Assembly: GCF_963924675.1 (NCBI RefSeq)
Contig: NC_089226.1
Span: 43,665,124-43,729,123, forward strand
Direction: 5' to 3'
Length of the DNA stretch: 64,000 nt
Origin: Phocoena phocoena
Lineage: Eukaryota > Chordata > Mammalia > Artiodactyla > Phocoenidae
How positions within the stretch are numbered: position 1 is the stretch's first letter; the number at the start of each line of letters is the position of its first letter. The notes beneath the pieces were generated by a model. That model did no database searches, was not told the DNA's origin, and saw only the letters and a list, made by a program, of their open reading frames with translations. This document shows, piece after piece, positions 49,048 to 61,621 of this stretch. The position numbers and the translations under genes were made by a program.

Positions 49048-50144
49048 ATGAGAAGACAGAAAAACACACAGCAGATGAAGGAGCAAGGTAAAAACCAACC
49101 AGAGCTAACAAATGAAGAGGAAATAGGCAGTCTATCTGAAAAAGAATTCAGAATAATGATAGTAAAGATGATCCAAAGTCTTGGAAATAGAGAAAATGCA
49201 AGAAACATTTAACAAGGACCTAGAAGAACTAAAGAGGAAACAAGCAACGATGACCAGGACAATAAATGAAATTAAAAATACTCTAGGAGGGATTAATAGC
49301 AGAATAACTGAGGCAGAAGAAAGGATAAGTGATCTGGAAGATAAAACAGTGGAAATAACTACTGCAGAGCACAATAAAGAAAAAAGAGGGGCTTCCCTGG
49401 TGGCGCGGTGGTTGGGAGTCCGCCTGCTGATGCAGGGGGCGCAGGTTCGTGCCCCAGTCTGGGAGGATCCCACGTGCCGCGGAGCGGCTGGGCCCCTGAG
49501 CCATGGCTGCTGGACCTGCACGTCCGGAGCCTGTGCTCCACAATGGGAGAGGCAGTGAGGGGCCCGCGTGCCACAAAAAAATATATATATATATAATGAG
49601 AAGAACTGAGGACAGTCTCAGAGACCTCTGGGACAACATTAAACACACCAACATTCGAATTATAGGGGTCCCAGGAGAAGAAGGGAAAAAGAAAGTTACT
49701 GAGAAAATATTTGAAGAGATTATAGTTAAAAACTTCCCTAATATGGGAAAGGAAATAGTTAATCAAGTCCAGGAAGCACAGAGAGTCCCATACAGGATAA
49801 ATCCAAGGAGAAGCATGACAAGACTCATATTAATCAAACTATCAAAAATTACATACAAAGAAAACATACTAAAAGCAGCAAGGGGAAAACAACAAATAAC
49901 ACACTAAAGAATCCCCATAAGGCTAACAGCTGATCTTTCAGCAGAAACTCTGCAAGCCAGAAGGGACTGGCAGGATATATTTAAAGTGATGAAGGAGAAA
50001 AACCTACACCCAAGATTACTCTACCCAGCAAGGATCTCATTCAGATTTGATGGAGAAATTAAAAGCTTTACAGACAAGCAAAAGCTGAGAGAGTTCAGCA
50101 CCACCAAACCAGCTTTACAACAAATGCTAAAGGAACTTCTCTAG
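49048..50144 (+). pseudogene. L1 ORF1 (RNA-binding chaperone protein), broken
   Basis: ORF1 makes the trimeric L1 RNA-binding protein. The ATG at 49048 opens a basic N-terminus. A frame change near 49190 moves to the coiled-coil frame starting at 49181 (heptad-like 'LEELKRKQATMTRTINEI', then 'RISDLEDKTVEI'). The SINE at 49389-49595 cuts the coiled coil. Downstream, the RRM-like part ('NIRIIGVPGEEG') and the C-terminal domain follow, with an in-frame stop near 49905 ('ITH' stop 'RIPIRL') before the natural end at 50142-50144. ORF2 begins 58 bases later. Confidence 0.9.
49389..49595 (+). mobile_element. CHR-type SINE inside L1 ORF1
   Basis: Short-form SINE 'gggcttccctggtggcgcgg'...'ggcccgcgtgccac', an A-run, then (AT)n at 49582-49595. 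It lies between '...aagaaaaaagag' and 'atgagaagaactgagg' of ORF1. No clear TSD because the flank is A-rich. It is younger than the host L1. Confidence 0.93.
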
Positions 50145-50202
50145 GCAAGAAACACAAGAGAAGGAAAAGACCTACAATAACAAACACAAAACAATTAAGA
50201 AA

Positions 50203-53200
50203 ATGGGAATAGGACCATACATATCGATAATTACCTTAAATGTAAATGGACTAAATGCTCCCAACAAAAGACACAGATTGGCTGAATGGATACAAAAGCA
50301 AGACCCATATAATTGCTGTCGACAAGAGACCCACTTCAGACCTAGAGACACATACAGACTGAAAGTAAGGGGATGGAAAAAGATATTTCATGCAAATGGA
50401 AACCAAAAGAAAGCTGGAGTAGCAATTCTCATATCAGACAAAATAGACTTTAAAATAACGACTATTAGGAGAGACAAAGGACACTACATAATGATCAAGG
50501 GATCGACACAAGAAGATATACACTTGTAAATATTTATGCCTCAATACATAAGGCAAATACTAACAGCCATAAAAGGGGAAATTGACAGTAACACAATCAT
50601 AGTAGGGGACCTTAACACCCCACTTTCACCAATGGACAGATCATCCAAAATGAAAAAAAATAAGGAAAAAGAAGCTTTAAATGATATATTAAACAAGATT
50701 GACTTAATTGATATTTATAGGACATTCCATCCAAAAACAACACAATACACATTTCTCTCGAGTGCTCATGGAACATTCTCCAGGATAGGTCATATCTTGG
50801 GTCACAAATCAAGCCTTGGTAAATTTAAGAAAACTGAAATTGTATCAAGTATCTTTTACGACCACAACGCTATGAGACTAGATATCAATTACAGGAAAAG
50901 ATCTGTAAAAATTACAAACACATGGAGGCTAAACAATACACTACTTAATAACGACAGGATCACTGAAGAAATCAAAGAGGAAATCAAAAAATAGCTAGAA
51001 ACAAATGACAATGGAGACACGATGACCCAAAATCTATGGGATGCAGCAGAAGCAGTTCTAAGAGGGAAGTTTATAGCAACACAATCCTACCTTAAGAAAC
51101 AGGAAACATCTCGAATAAACAACCTAACCTTGCACCTAAAGCAATTAGACAAAGAAGAACAAAAACACCCCCAAAGTTAGCAAAAGGAAAGAAATCATAA
51201 AGATCAGATCAGAAATAAATGAAAAAGAAATGAAGGAAACGATACCAAACATTAATAAAAGTAAAAGCGGGTTCTTTGAGAAGATAAACAAAATTGATAA
51301 ACCATTAGCCAGACTCATCAAGAAAAAAACGGAGAAGGCTCAAATCAATAGAATTAGAAATGAAAAAGGAGAAGTAACAACTGACACTGCAAAAATACAA
51401 AAGATCATGAGAGATTACTACAAGCAACTCTATGCCAATAAAATGGACAACCTGGAAGAAATGGAAAAATCCTTAGAAATGCACAACCTGCCAAGACTGA
51501 ATCAGGAAGAAATAGAAAATAAGAACAGACCAATCACAAGCACTGAAATTGAAACTATGATTAAAAATCTTCCAACAAACAAAAACCCAGGACCAGATGG
51601 CTTCACAGGTGAATTCTATCAAACATTTAGAGAAGAGCTAACACCTATCCTTCTAAAACTCTTCCAAAATATAGCAGAGGGAGGAACACTCCCAAATTCA
51701 TTCTATGAGGCCACCATCACCCTGATACCAATCCAGACAAGGATGTCACAAAGAAAGAAAACTGCAGGCCAGTGTCACTGATGGGCATAGATACAATAAT
51801 TCTCAACAAAATACTAGCAAACAGAATCCAACAGCACATTAAATGGATCATACACCATGATCAAGTGGGGTTTATTCCAGGAATGCAAGGATTCTTCAAT
51901 ATATGCAAATCAATCAATGTGATACACCATATTAACAAATTGAAGGAGAAAAACCATATGATCATCTCAATAGATGCAGAGAAAGCTTTTGAAAAAATTC
52001 AACACCCATTTACGATAAAAACCCTGCAGAACGTAGGCATAGAGGGAACTTTCCTCACCATAATAAAGGCCATATATGACAAACCCACAGCCAACATTGT
52101 TCTCAATGGAGAAAAACTGAAAGCATTTCCACTAAGATCAGGAACAAGACAAGGTTGCACACTATCACCACTCTTATTCAACATAGTTTTGGAAGTTTTA
52201 ACCACAGCAGTCAGAGAAGAAAAGGAAATAAAAGGAATCCAAATCGGAAAAGAAGAAGTAAAGCTGTCACTGTTTGCAGATGACATGATACTGTACATAG
52301 AGAATCCTAAAGATGCTACCAGAAAACTACTAGAACTAATCAATGAATTTGAAAAAGTAGCAGGATACAAAATTAATGCACAGAAATCTCCGGCTTTCCT
52401 ATACACTAATGATGAAAAATCTGAAAGTGAAATCAAGAAAACCATCCCATTTACCATTGGAACAAAAAGAATAAAATATCCAGGAATAATCCTACCTAAG
52501 GAGACAAAAAACCTGTATGCAGAAAATTATAAGATGCTGATGAAAGAAATTAAAGATGATACAAATAGATGGAGAGATATACCATGTTCTTGGATTGGAA
52601 GAATCAACTTTGTGAAAATGACTGTACTACCCAAAGCAATCTACAGATTCAATGCAATACCTATCAAACTACCACTGGCATTTTTCACAGAACTAGAACA
52701 AAAAATTTCACAATTTGTATGGAAACACAAAAGACCCCGAATAGCCAAAGCAATCTTGAGAACGAAAAATGGAGCTGGAGGAATCAGGCTCCCTGACTTC
52801 AGACAATACTAAAAAGCTACAGTAATCAAGACAGCATGGTACTGGCACAAAAACAGACAGATAGATCAATGGCACAGGATAGAAAGCCCAGAGATAAACC
52901 CACGCACCTTATCTTTGATAAAGGAGGCAGGAATGTACAGTGGAGAAAGGACAGCCTCTTCAATAAGTGGTGCTGGGAAAACTGGACAGGTACATGTGAA
53001 AGTATGAGATTAGATCACCCCCTAACACCATACACAAAAATAAGCTCAAAATGGATTAAAGACCTAAATGTAAGGCCAGAAACTATCAAAGCCTTAGAGG
53101 AAAACATAGGCAGAACACTCTATGACATAAATCATAGCAAGATCCTTTTTGACCCACCTCCTAGAGAAATGGAAATAAAAACAAAAATAAACAAATGGGA

Positions 53201-53986
53201 CCTAATGAAACTTCAAATCTTTTACACAGCAATGGAAACCATAAACAAGACAAAAAGACAACCCTCAGAATGGGAGAGAATATTTGAAAATGAAGCAACT
53301 GACAAAGGATTAATCTCCAAAATTTATAAGCAGCTCATGCAGCTCAATAACAAAAAAACAAACAACCCAATCCAAAAGTGGGCAGAAGACCTAAACAGAC
53401 ATTTCTCCAAAGAAGATATAAAGATTGCCAACAAACACATGAAAGAATGCTCAACATCACTAACCATTAGAGAAATGCAATTCAAAACTACAATGAGATA
53501 TCATCTCACACCAGTCAGAATGGCCATTATCAAAAAATCTAGAAACAATAAATACTGCAGAGGGTGTGGAGAAAAGGGAAACCTCTTGCACTATTGGTGG
53601 GAACGTAAATTGATACAGCCATTGTGGAGAACAGTATGGAGGTTCCTTAAAAAACTACAAATAGAATTACCATATGACCCAGCAATCCCACTACTGGGCA
53701 TATACCCTGAGAAAACCATAATTCAAAAAGAGTCATGTACCAAAATGTTCATTGCAGCTCTATTTACAGTAGCCCGGAGATGGAAACAACCTAAGTGTCC
53801 ATCATTGGATGAATGGATAAAGAAGTTGTGGCACATATATACAATGGAATATTATTCAGCCATAAAAGAAGAAAAATTGAGCTATTTGTAATGAGGTGGA
53901 TGGACCTACAGTCTGTCATACAGAGTGAAGTAAGTGAGAAAGAGAAAGACAAATACCATATGCTAACACATATATATGGGATTTAA
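50203..53986 (+). pseudogene. L1 ORF2 (endonuclease/reverse transcriptase), broken
   Basis: Start codon at 50203. The endonuclease domain keeps an Asn (ITLNVNGLN), Glu (QETHF) and Asp/Asn (GDLNTP); the 'DHNAM' block remains. Breaks: a stop near 50527 at a small deletion; a stop at about 50993 (tag); a frame change into 51230-51781; another into 51772-52812 (FADD reverse transcriptase box at 52273-52284); another into 52836-53891. The C-terminal knuckle is degraded (the 'HYWWERKL' region has lost a His-Cys pairing seen in other copies). Natural stop position near 53984-53986. Confidence 0.93.
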
Positions 53987-54352
53987 GGGGAAAAAAATGT
54001 CATGAAGAACCTAGGGGTAAGACAGGAATAAAGACACAGACCTACTAGAGAATGGACTTGAGGATATAGGGAGGAGGAAGGGTAAGCTGTGACAAAGCGA
54101 GAGGGAGGCATGGGTATGTATACACTACCAAACGTAAGGTAGATAGCTAGTGGGAACCAGCCGCATAGCACAGGGAGATCAGCTCGGTGCTTTGTGACTG
54201 CCTGGAGAGGTGGGATAGGGAGGGTGGGAGGGAGGGAGACGCAAGAGAGACGAGATATGGGAACATATGTATATGTATAACTGATTCACTTTGTTATAAA
54301 GCAGAAACTAACACACCATTTTAAAGCAATTATACTCCAATAAAGATTAAAA

Positions 54353-55429
54353 AAAGAAAACGCTCAGCAGAATCTAAAAATAATTAATTATGCAACTGAT
54401 AGCCTCAAACTAAAATAATTAAATATATGCATTGCTTAGAAAAAAAAAGAAGATCCCCAAGTAATTAGTTGGCATGGTAAGTCTGAAAGCACTGCTCTAC
54501 ATAGAGTTGAGCCCAAGCTTAAAAAAAAAAAAAAAAAAAGAATAAGCAAGATAAGCATTTTATTTAGAGATACAGAGGAAGTTTCTGGAAGAAACTAATA
54601 AAAGAGTTAATAGAATTTGCCCTAGAAACAGGATTTGAAGGATGGAAATATTGGGGCAGGGGACAACTTTAAGTACTTTGATTTTGTAAAAATAGTGTGA
54701 ATTAATTACTTAAAATATTCAATATAAAAATTACGAATAAATAATAAATTTTCAAAATTAAAAATTACAAGCAAAGAAAGCCATCTCTCTTAAGAAAATA
54801 TTCATTTGTCTTGAAACAGTAAGCAAGAGAATATTTCAAAAGAGGGACTGTGACATTGTCTTCATCACAAGTCTACAACGTCTTGAAAAGAGTATAAATA
54901 GTATGTCTGAATTATTTAAAACGAATATCTATCAAAATGCCTGTGGAAAAAAATAGAATTTGTATATGAGGAAGATAAGTCAAAACTAGCCAGCATTTTC
55001 CATTTTGCTAAGGGCAAAAGGGCCAAAAAGTTGTAGTTCACATAATATATGGTAGCAAACAACAGCAGCTCCATAAAAAACTGACAAATGATTTTAGCCC
55101 CAAGAGAGTCATCTGCAACATGGAGTGTTAAAGCTAAGGACACAGAGATTTCTGTGGATTTCTTTTACTCACCATTGTGAATGTTGCCAATAGAAATCAC
55201 TAACAGAGTACTATTCTTTTTGTCCAAAAATATATTTAAGTAATCTGGGTATTTTATTTTATGATATTAATGAAATGTAAGCTAATTGAGATAAGAAAAC
55301 TTCCCATTCCTAAAAATGTCTGATACGTTGGAAAACTGCCATTTTGATTCTTATGTTTCTAATATTATTCCCTCTATGTATCCACATTGATATTTTGTTA
55401 AAGCCATACCTAAATATTTAAAATGCACT
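54353..55429. other. Unique intergenic DNA
   Basis: About 1.1 kb without recognised repeats. An A19 run lies at 54521-54539. The minus frame 54916-55143 has no motif. Confidence 0.45.
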
Positions 55430-55600
55430 ACAATTATTTGTGTAGATGTGACCTCTCCCACTAGGCTATGATTTTTTTAAAGATGGGAACTCCTTTGTCG
55501 TACTCATTTTAAAGTCTCTAACATTTAGCATGGAGCCTGTCGCACAGTAGATACTAGTAAAGTCTGACTGAATAAATAAAGCAATAAAAAAATGAATTAT
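55430..55600 (+). repeat. L2-type LINE 3' relic
   Basis: 'acctctcccactaggctatg', 'catttagcatggagcctgtc', 'cagtagatactagtaaagtc' and 'tgaataaataaagcaataaa' follow the order of the mammalian L2 3' end. Confidence 0.65.
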
Positions 55601-55639
55601 CCTGCATGAACAACTGCAATCCATTTAGTAGTGAATGAA

Positions 55640-55875
55640 CTGCAACTACTGGGTAATCTGTATTAAGTATCTACTCTGTACAAGGCACTATTTTTGAGAA
55701 GCAGAGAGCAAAAATCATAATCCTTCACATGAAGCAATTTACACTTTAGGGAAAAGCAACATCCACATATTGAGCAGTTACTACAAGGCAAGAAAATGCT
55801 GAATATTTACATATCTTATCTCATTAAATCTGCAAAACAACTTTTGAAGTAATTATTATTCTTGAGATGACATAT
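55640..55875 (-). repeat. L2/MIR relics, antisense
   Basis: 55650-55755 reads as a reversed L2-like end ('aagtatctactctgtacaag', 'tgaagcaatttacactt'). 55770-55870 reads as a reversed MIR 3' part ('gagcagttactacaaggc', 'tctcattaaatctgcaaaac'). Both are highly diverged. Confidence 0.5.
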
Positions 55876-56199
55876 ACTATTAGAATCAAAATGCAATATG
55901 ACAGTCTTTACCTGTGCACCCCAACTTGTGCAGTTCAAAATTTTCAAGAAAATTATTCTTCTTTGTGTTGGCTAAAATTCTGGAAACATTTCTTCATCCA
56001 GAAATACCATTATATTAATCACATAGTGGACTGTAATTCTAAAATAGCTCACCAAATTTATAGCTCCTGTTTTGCATAAAAGTTTGAAGTCCTAAAAATT
56101 TTAATAAACTAAATTATCTAATTTTAATTACTAAAATTAGGATTAACATATCCAAAATTTGTGTAAAATGTTACTCTTCATAAAGACTGGTCCCATACA
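55876..56199. other. Unique intergenic DNA
   Basis: The 70-codon frame at 55867-56079 has no motif or context. No repeat recognised. Confidence 0.4.
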
Positions 56200-56600
56200 T
56201 TATTACTATAAATATTAACAAATACACTTATTTAGACATTATTTTTATAGCCAGGCACTTTGCCAAGCACTCTACAATGATGATATGGGAAAATTTTTAT
56301 TTACTGCATTTTCTTAAATAAGGTAATTGAGGCTCTAATGGATTAATTAATTTGCCAAGTTCCCACACTTAGAAAGAATGAAGAATTTCATCTTCCTAAC
56401 TGAAAAGTCTAAGCTTACCCACTCTATTATACTGCCTACTATATGTGTGAGTATATTAATATTTCTGTCCCCATTTTATGCATGAGGAAACTGATGCATT
56501 GCAAGATCAAATGTCCCACAGGTAGTAAGTAGGGGCTTTGTTTGTCCTTCTAACACCACCTTCACTCTAGTGGGATTAAATAGTCCATTACTAAGTAGAA
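56200..56600 (-). repeat. Two antisense MIR relics
   Basis: 56205-56440: 'atagccaggcactttgccaa', 'aaggtaattgaggctctaat', 'aatttgccaagttcccaca'. 56455-56560: 'tctgtccccattttatgcat', 'gaggaaactgatgcattgca', 'cacaggtagtaagtagggg'. Both are reversed MIR orders. Confidence 0.65.
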
Positions 56601-57192
56601 GAGACAAATAAGCAATTGCTATATACATTTTACTTTGCAAAGAATGATAAAGAGTGAGAAGACTCAAGAGGATCATCATTATTGGTGATCACTTTTATGA
56701 ACACTTTTTGGAGCTATCCAAGATTTGCTTTGGAGTTCTCTGCATGCAAGTGCACTTAACAAAGAGTAGATAGTAATTAAATATAAAGTTAATAGTTTAA
56801 AATTCAGAGAAATTTCTGTGGAATGTATATTGTACTCACATATATCCTCCTTGAGTCTCCAAAGATATTACTACAATGTAAACTATGCAAACCATTTGTA
56901 ATCAATCCCTTGGATTCTCCATCTAGTGAAGGGCTGTCCAGGATGGTAAAGTATTACAAGACTTCAAAATGGAACTTGGCATAACAGTTACTTGAAAGCT
57001 AATACTTAAATGTCCCTGTTATTTTGGTGGCTCTATTTTTTATTTATTACCACAAACATTTGTAATATTTCAGATTATCAAAACTCAAAATAAATGCACG
57101 AAGAATTTTTTCTCTTTTATAATATATTTGGGAATAAGGTTTGATTAATGCAAGATCCTTTATATTTAAAGTACTTGCCTCACGATATCAAA
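56601..57192. other. Unique intergenic DNA
   Basis: No feature recognised. Confidence 0.4.
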
Positions 57193-57349
57193 TCTCTCTT
57201 TCATTCTCTCTCTCTCCCTCTCTCTTCCTTTCTCCAACTCTCTGTCTCTTTCTCTCTCTCTCTTTAATTTCTGGTGTTAGCCACCACATGATTAAAACCC
57301 AAACTACTGTGTGTGTATATATATATATGTAGAGCGAGAGAGAGAGAGT
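57193..57349. repeat. (CT)n ... (TA)n(GA)n simple repeats
   Basis: An interrupted CT tract (57193-57264), a spacer, a GT/TA run (57308-57328), then a GA tract (57332-57348). The CT and GA tracts are complementary in composition and about 70 bp apart. The 63-codon frame over 57141-57332 is repeat-derived. Confidence 0.85.
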
Positions 57350-57704
57350 AAATTTATATATGATTTATATATTATATATATACAAAATAGGAGTATCATG
57401 AAGTTACCTGTGGTCCACAGACCTGACCTGGTCCAAAAAGAAAGGCAGCTGGGCAAGTTAGAAATTTAAGCAAGTCAAAATGTTCAGTTGTAAATCCCTA
57501 ATAGAAGTCAACCCTCTGTAGAAATAACAAGACCCTGTCAGTGTTCCTGTTATAGGAAAAAATCAATCCAAGATGAGGAATGACCAATCCTCAGAGATGT
57601 CCAAGTTAAGGCATAAAGAACTACTTAGGAGAAATAGCCAAAAATCACTACCTGGAGGAAAAATGGAACACAGTAGTTATTAAGAGACTCTAAAAAAAAA
57701 GAGA
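57350..57704. other. Unique intergenic DNA
   Basis: No feature recognised apart from a TA-rich start. Confidence 0.4.
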
Positions 57705-57925
57705 ATCTAGACTCAGGTAAAAAACAAGGGTTCCAGTTCTATCACTTAGTAGCTAGGGGGTCTTGGGAAATATACTCATTGTCTATGAACCTCAGTTTCT
57801 TTACATGCAAAGTAATATAGATACAAAAATAATCATTTTGCAGAAATGTTGTAAGGATTAAAGATAATTATACAAAGTCCCCAGCTCTTTGTCTGGCACA
57901 AACTAGCCTCTCAAATTATAGACAC
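57705..57925 (+). repeat. MIR-family SINE relic
   Basis: 'gactcaggtaaaaaacaagg', 'cagttctatcacttagtagc', 'gaacctcagtttctttacat', 'gttgtaaggattaaagataa' and 'gctctttgtctggcacaaac': the plus-strand MIR order, fairly complete. Confidence 0.8.
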
Positions 57926-58424
57926 TTTTAAAAAATTTTAGGCAGATTCTAAAATTTCGTGGAATGACAAATGAAAGGAGGTAAATCTTGGTGACTAAAG
58001 CACACTAATGTTTAAAGGTGAATGAGATTCTGTAATAAACCTTCACTACAGCTGAAAAATATACAACTAATGTTATTTCTACAATGTACCAATACAACTC
58101 TCCAAAAAAAAGAATTTACAAGAGCTCAGTGGAAAAAATAATAATGATCTGAAAACAAGCCAATATCCATGATTAAAAAAAACAAAACAAAATAGTAGAT
58201 AAATTAGGCAATGAACATGTGATGTATATAGGGAAAAAATACTAGAATTAGAACATAATTGTGGATGAAGACAATAAATAAACTCATTAATTCAGAGTTT
58301 AACTTATTGCATATTCAAGATATATGCTTTTAATACTGATGATTCAATTTTTACCAACTTTGTAAGTAACTGAGCTCTTTATAATAATTCTTTGATGTTC
58401 AACTCAGCAGTATTTTTATGCATA
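57926..58424. other. Unique intergenic DNA
   Basis: No feature recognised. Confidence 0.4.
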
Positions 58425-58545
58425 AATATTTTAAAGACCATTTTATATGCCCAACATTTGGCTAAGCACTGAAAACCCTATGGTGAGAAAGGTAGGCCAG
58501 TTCCCTGTCTCTATTAAGCCTAAATTCCAACCAATAACTTAAGGA
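58425..58545 (-). repeat. L2-type relic, antisense
   Basis: 'tatgcccaacatttggctaa', 'gcactgaaaaccctatggtg' and 'ccagttccctgtctc' follow the reversed L2 3' order. Weak. Confidence 0.45.
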
Positions 58546-60293
58546 GGTTTTTTGGCTTCTTGTCATAAATATTTTACTAGCTTATTAATTTTCATGTCAC
58601 CACAACAAATATTGTACTCCTGACACTTGAAATGTACAGTAGCCACAAACAACTCTAATCCCTGCTCAGCAATTAAGTGTAAAAAAGTATCAATTCATAG
58701 TTGCATATGCCAAATATAGTTGACAATATGGATGATTTTTAAAGGGGTTAGACAATATGATTTGATTTTTAAAAGAGTCAGAAGTGTTGGTACAGGACAC
58801 TTGACAGAATTTTTAAGAATATTTCATTTTAATAGTCATAGAGGATAGAAGTGTTGAAAACATACTTTATGAATGCATTCTATAATGGAAATCTTTCATA
58901 TAAACATGCAAAATACACTACCAACTCATAATATGATTATTGCCTTGAACTGATATTGTCATGCTCTAGGGCTATAAGAAGAGCATATAACGTTATGAAT
59001 TCTTTCTCTTTGAACTGGATATACATTGAAATTCAGTGAAATAAGAATGGTTAGGTGTCTTGCATTATGCATAATGAAAATTTCCTCTCCTGAGTCTGCG
59101 GTTTGATGGACTGATTAAACACTTTGTATTCACTTTGCTTCTTAACTTTGCCTCATGACTACAGAAAAATGACCCTCCATCTGGTTCACTGAGATGACCT
59201 ACATTTCAACTCCTGCTACATGTAACAATATCATACACATTGATATGGGATTTAAAATTAAATATTCCCTGAGTTACTACACATGTCATAATATTGTACC
59301 TCTGTTTTAACTGTATTTTAATATTCCTTATTTTAATGCAAATTGTTGGCATGATATATTATTCCATACAGTTTTATTAAAATCAATTCAAAGTAGAGTT
59401 TTTATTTTAAAAAACCTAAAATACATTCAAACCAAATGAATCACAGACCATAGAAACAATATCCTAGGGCTTGAAGTTTATTATTAGTCAGGCAGATCAA
59501 TACTTTAATATCTGCATTTTTATTTCAAATAGATCCAGTAAAACTATTTTTTTAATTTTTAAAAAAGTGAAAACTAACCAGAATTATGTAATAATCTCTC
59601 AATTATCAAATAGTGCCAAGTGAAATCTAAGTTTAAAAAGTAAATGTTCACTTTGCTCTATGACTTTCCTACAAATAAAATATATGGAATGGAGGGGTAT
59701 TCCAAAGAAATATATGTAAATCAGAAAGGAGACTATTGATTTTCAACTATCAAAAAAATTGTTTTTTACATCATTGTTTTTCTCTTTTGAGCATCTGTCT
59801 TCCTGTGCCATTTATCTAGCAGAAACCCAAATCTTCATGAATTCATCCATCTGCTTTCTCAGTGACTGCATCTGCACAGTTAAGGAACCAGAAAAAATAT
59901 GACTACAAATCATTTAACCAGGACTCTGGCAATCTTACTATAATTTGCAAGTGAATTGATTTTCTCTCTTCATAAAATGGGACTATACCTGGAACCCACT
60001 ATGAGTACATTGTATGGTGTTCCCCAGCAAAGTATGCTCCTACCATCCGCTATCTATACAAATAATTATTAAACTCTAGTATGCATGTTAATGTTTCAGA
60101 ATTATTAACCTGTACCTCCATGAGAAATAGTCAAGTCAACGAGAGCATGGTGCTATGTTCAGTTCTTTTGTCTTTAGTCTTATAGTCTCCACTCATTTCC
60201 AAAGTTACTTGAATCAGCACCTTTTCCCACTACTTCTTCAGTGAGATTATTTCATACATTTGTAATATAGTTAGATTCTTTTGTCACAGCCAA
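58546..60293. other. Unique intergenic DNA
   Basis: About 1.75 kb of AT-rich sequence with no repeat or reading frame I can support. The longest repeat-free stretch in the right third of the window. Confidence 0.5.
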
Positions 60294-60600
60294 TGTTGTG
60301 GTTAATTTTATGTGTCAACTTGACTGGGCCAGACATTTGGCCAAACATTATTCTGAGTGTGTCTGTGAGGTTCTTTTTGGACAAGATTAACATTTAAACT
60401 GATAGACTGAGTAAAGCTGTTTGCATCTCTAGTGTGGATGGGCCTCATCCAATCAAGTGAAGACCTGAATAGAACAAAAGGGCTGAGTGAAAGGGAACTC
60501 CTCCTGCCTGATTGTTAAGCTAGAATATTGGTCTTTTCCAGCCTTGAGTCTCAGACTGAAACACTGACTCATTTTGAATCTCAAGCCTAATTACAGAATA
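60294..60600 (+). mobile_element. Fragment of an ERVL/MaLR-type LTR
   Basis: Begins 'tgttgtggttaattttatgt' and continues 'gtcaacttgactgggccaga', 'tgggcctcatccaatcaag' and 'gaactcctcctgcctgattg', a very common mammalian LTR family. It breaks off near 60600 without the usual 3' end. Confidence 0.75.
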
Positions 60601-61460
60601 TCCTAACTTCCAAAATGATTTCTTTATTTGCATATGTTACAATTTTCTTTTTGTGCTGTAAAGGTCTACAGGCTTTGACAAATGCATAGTGTCAAGTATG
60701 CCATGTGTCTACAATTACAGTATCATACAGACTAGTTAAAGCATCTTTAAAAAAAATCTCCTTGGGGCTTCCCTGGTGGCGCAGTGGTTGAGAGTCTGCC
60801 TGCCGATGCAGGGAGCACGGGTTCGTGCCCCGGTCCGGGAGGATCCCACATGCCGCGGAGCGACTAGGCCCGTGAGCCATGGCCGCTGAGCCTGCACGTC
60901 CGGAGCCTGTGCTCTGAAACGGGAGAGGCCACAACAGTGAGAGGCCCGCATACCGCCAAAAAAGAAAATCTGTGCTTCAACTATTCAGCCCTCTCTCCTC
61001 CCTAAATCCCTGACTACCACTGATCTGTTTATCATCTCTATAGTTTTGCCTCTTCCAGAATGTCATATAAATGAAATGCTATAGTATACAACCTTTTTCA
61101 CTTTGACTTTTGCCACTTAGCAATATGTCTTTAAGGTTTATGCACGCTTTTGCCTAGCTTGATAGCACATTTCTCTATATTGCTAAATAGTACCTCATGG
61201 TTTGGCTATATCTCATCTTTGTTTATCCACTCATTTATTGAAGGACATCTTGGTTGCTTCCAGTTATTGGTGATTATGAATAAATGTGCTATAAACCTTT
61301 GTGTGCAGGTTTTCTTGTGGACATAAGTTATCAGATCAGTTGACTAAATACCCAGCAGCATGATACCATATCATATGGTAGGACTATGTTTAGCATTTTA
61401 ACAAACTGCCAAACTATCTTCCAAAGTGTCTGTTCCAGTTTGTATTACAAATAGCAATGA
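60601..61460 (-). mobile_element. Antisense old L1MC/L1ME-like 3' end, split by SINE
   Basis: The plus strand gives the reversed old L1 order ('gctttgacaaatgcatagtg', 'aatgtcatataaatgaaatg', 'gaaggacatcttggttgctt', 'ccaaactatcttccaaagtg'). The SINE at 60765-60964 divides it. Confidence 0.75.
60765..60964 (+). mobile_element. Short-form CHR SINE, well preserved
   Basis: Close to what I take as the family consensus. It shows the tRNA-derived internal Pol III promoter positions: A-box-like 'tggcgcagtgg' at 60777-60787 and B-box-like 'ggttcgtgccc' at 60820-60830. It ends 'gaggcccgcataccgcc' plus an A-run. Flanks around 'aaaatct...ctt' look like an eroded TSD. The minus-strand frames over it (60692-60951) are CpG-rich shadows. 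Confidence 0.93.
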
Positions 61461-61584
61461 AAGAGTTTTCATGGTGCTTTGGAAAAACAATATTTCCATA
61501 GATTAAATCATTAAAATATTTTTCATGAGAAAGAAATATGAATGTTATTATAGATCTCAACCTTAAAAACAGAAGATCATAGAT

Positions 61585-61621
61585 AGATAGATAGATAGAT
61601 GATAGGTAGATAATAGATAAA
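61585..61621. repeat. (GATA)n microsatellite
   Basis: Five to six GATA units followed by interrupted GATA/GGTA units. Confidence 0.9.

Larger units (their letters stand above)
46962..54352 (+). mobile_element. Full-length-architecture young L1 (dead)
   Basis: The only L1 here with a 5'UTR start, 'ggaggcttccgggaagatgg', so it has the whole order: 5'UTR 46962-49047, ORF1 49048-50144, ORF2 50203-53986, 3'UTR to a tail near 54352 ('ccaataaagatt' then A-rich). A SINE sits in ORF1 (49389-49595). It is inactive: ORF1 is interrupted by a frame change, the SINE and a stop, and ORF2 by several stops and frame changes. I could not find a clear TSD, because the flanks '...gaagcaagata' and 'gaaaacgctcag...' do not match. 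Confidence 0.95.

Noticed and set aside
48666..49208. 180-codon minus-strand frame near the L1 5'UTR/ORF1 boundary
   Set aside because: Antisense to the L1, rich in F, S, C and V, with no domain. No independent start or promoter evidence.
51999..52457. 152-codon minus-strand frame opposite L1 ORF2
   Set aside because: It is the antisense shadow of the reverse transcriptase region. The same frame appears opposite other L1 copies (33066-33368 minus, 2125-2427 minus, 6730-7179 plus), so it follows from ORF2 codon content.
60777..60830. tRNA-like A and B boxes
   Set aside because: They belong to a tRNA-derived SINE. No cloverleaf or mature tRNA end is present, so this is not a tRNA gene. The same applies to the other SINEs.
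61585..61621. Regular short repeats that might look like an array
   Set aside because: Plain GATA microsatellite without spacers. Not a CRISPR array, and this is a mammalian genome.
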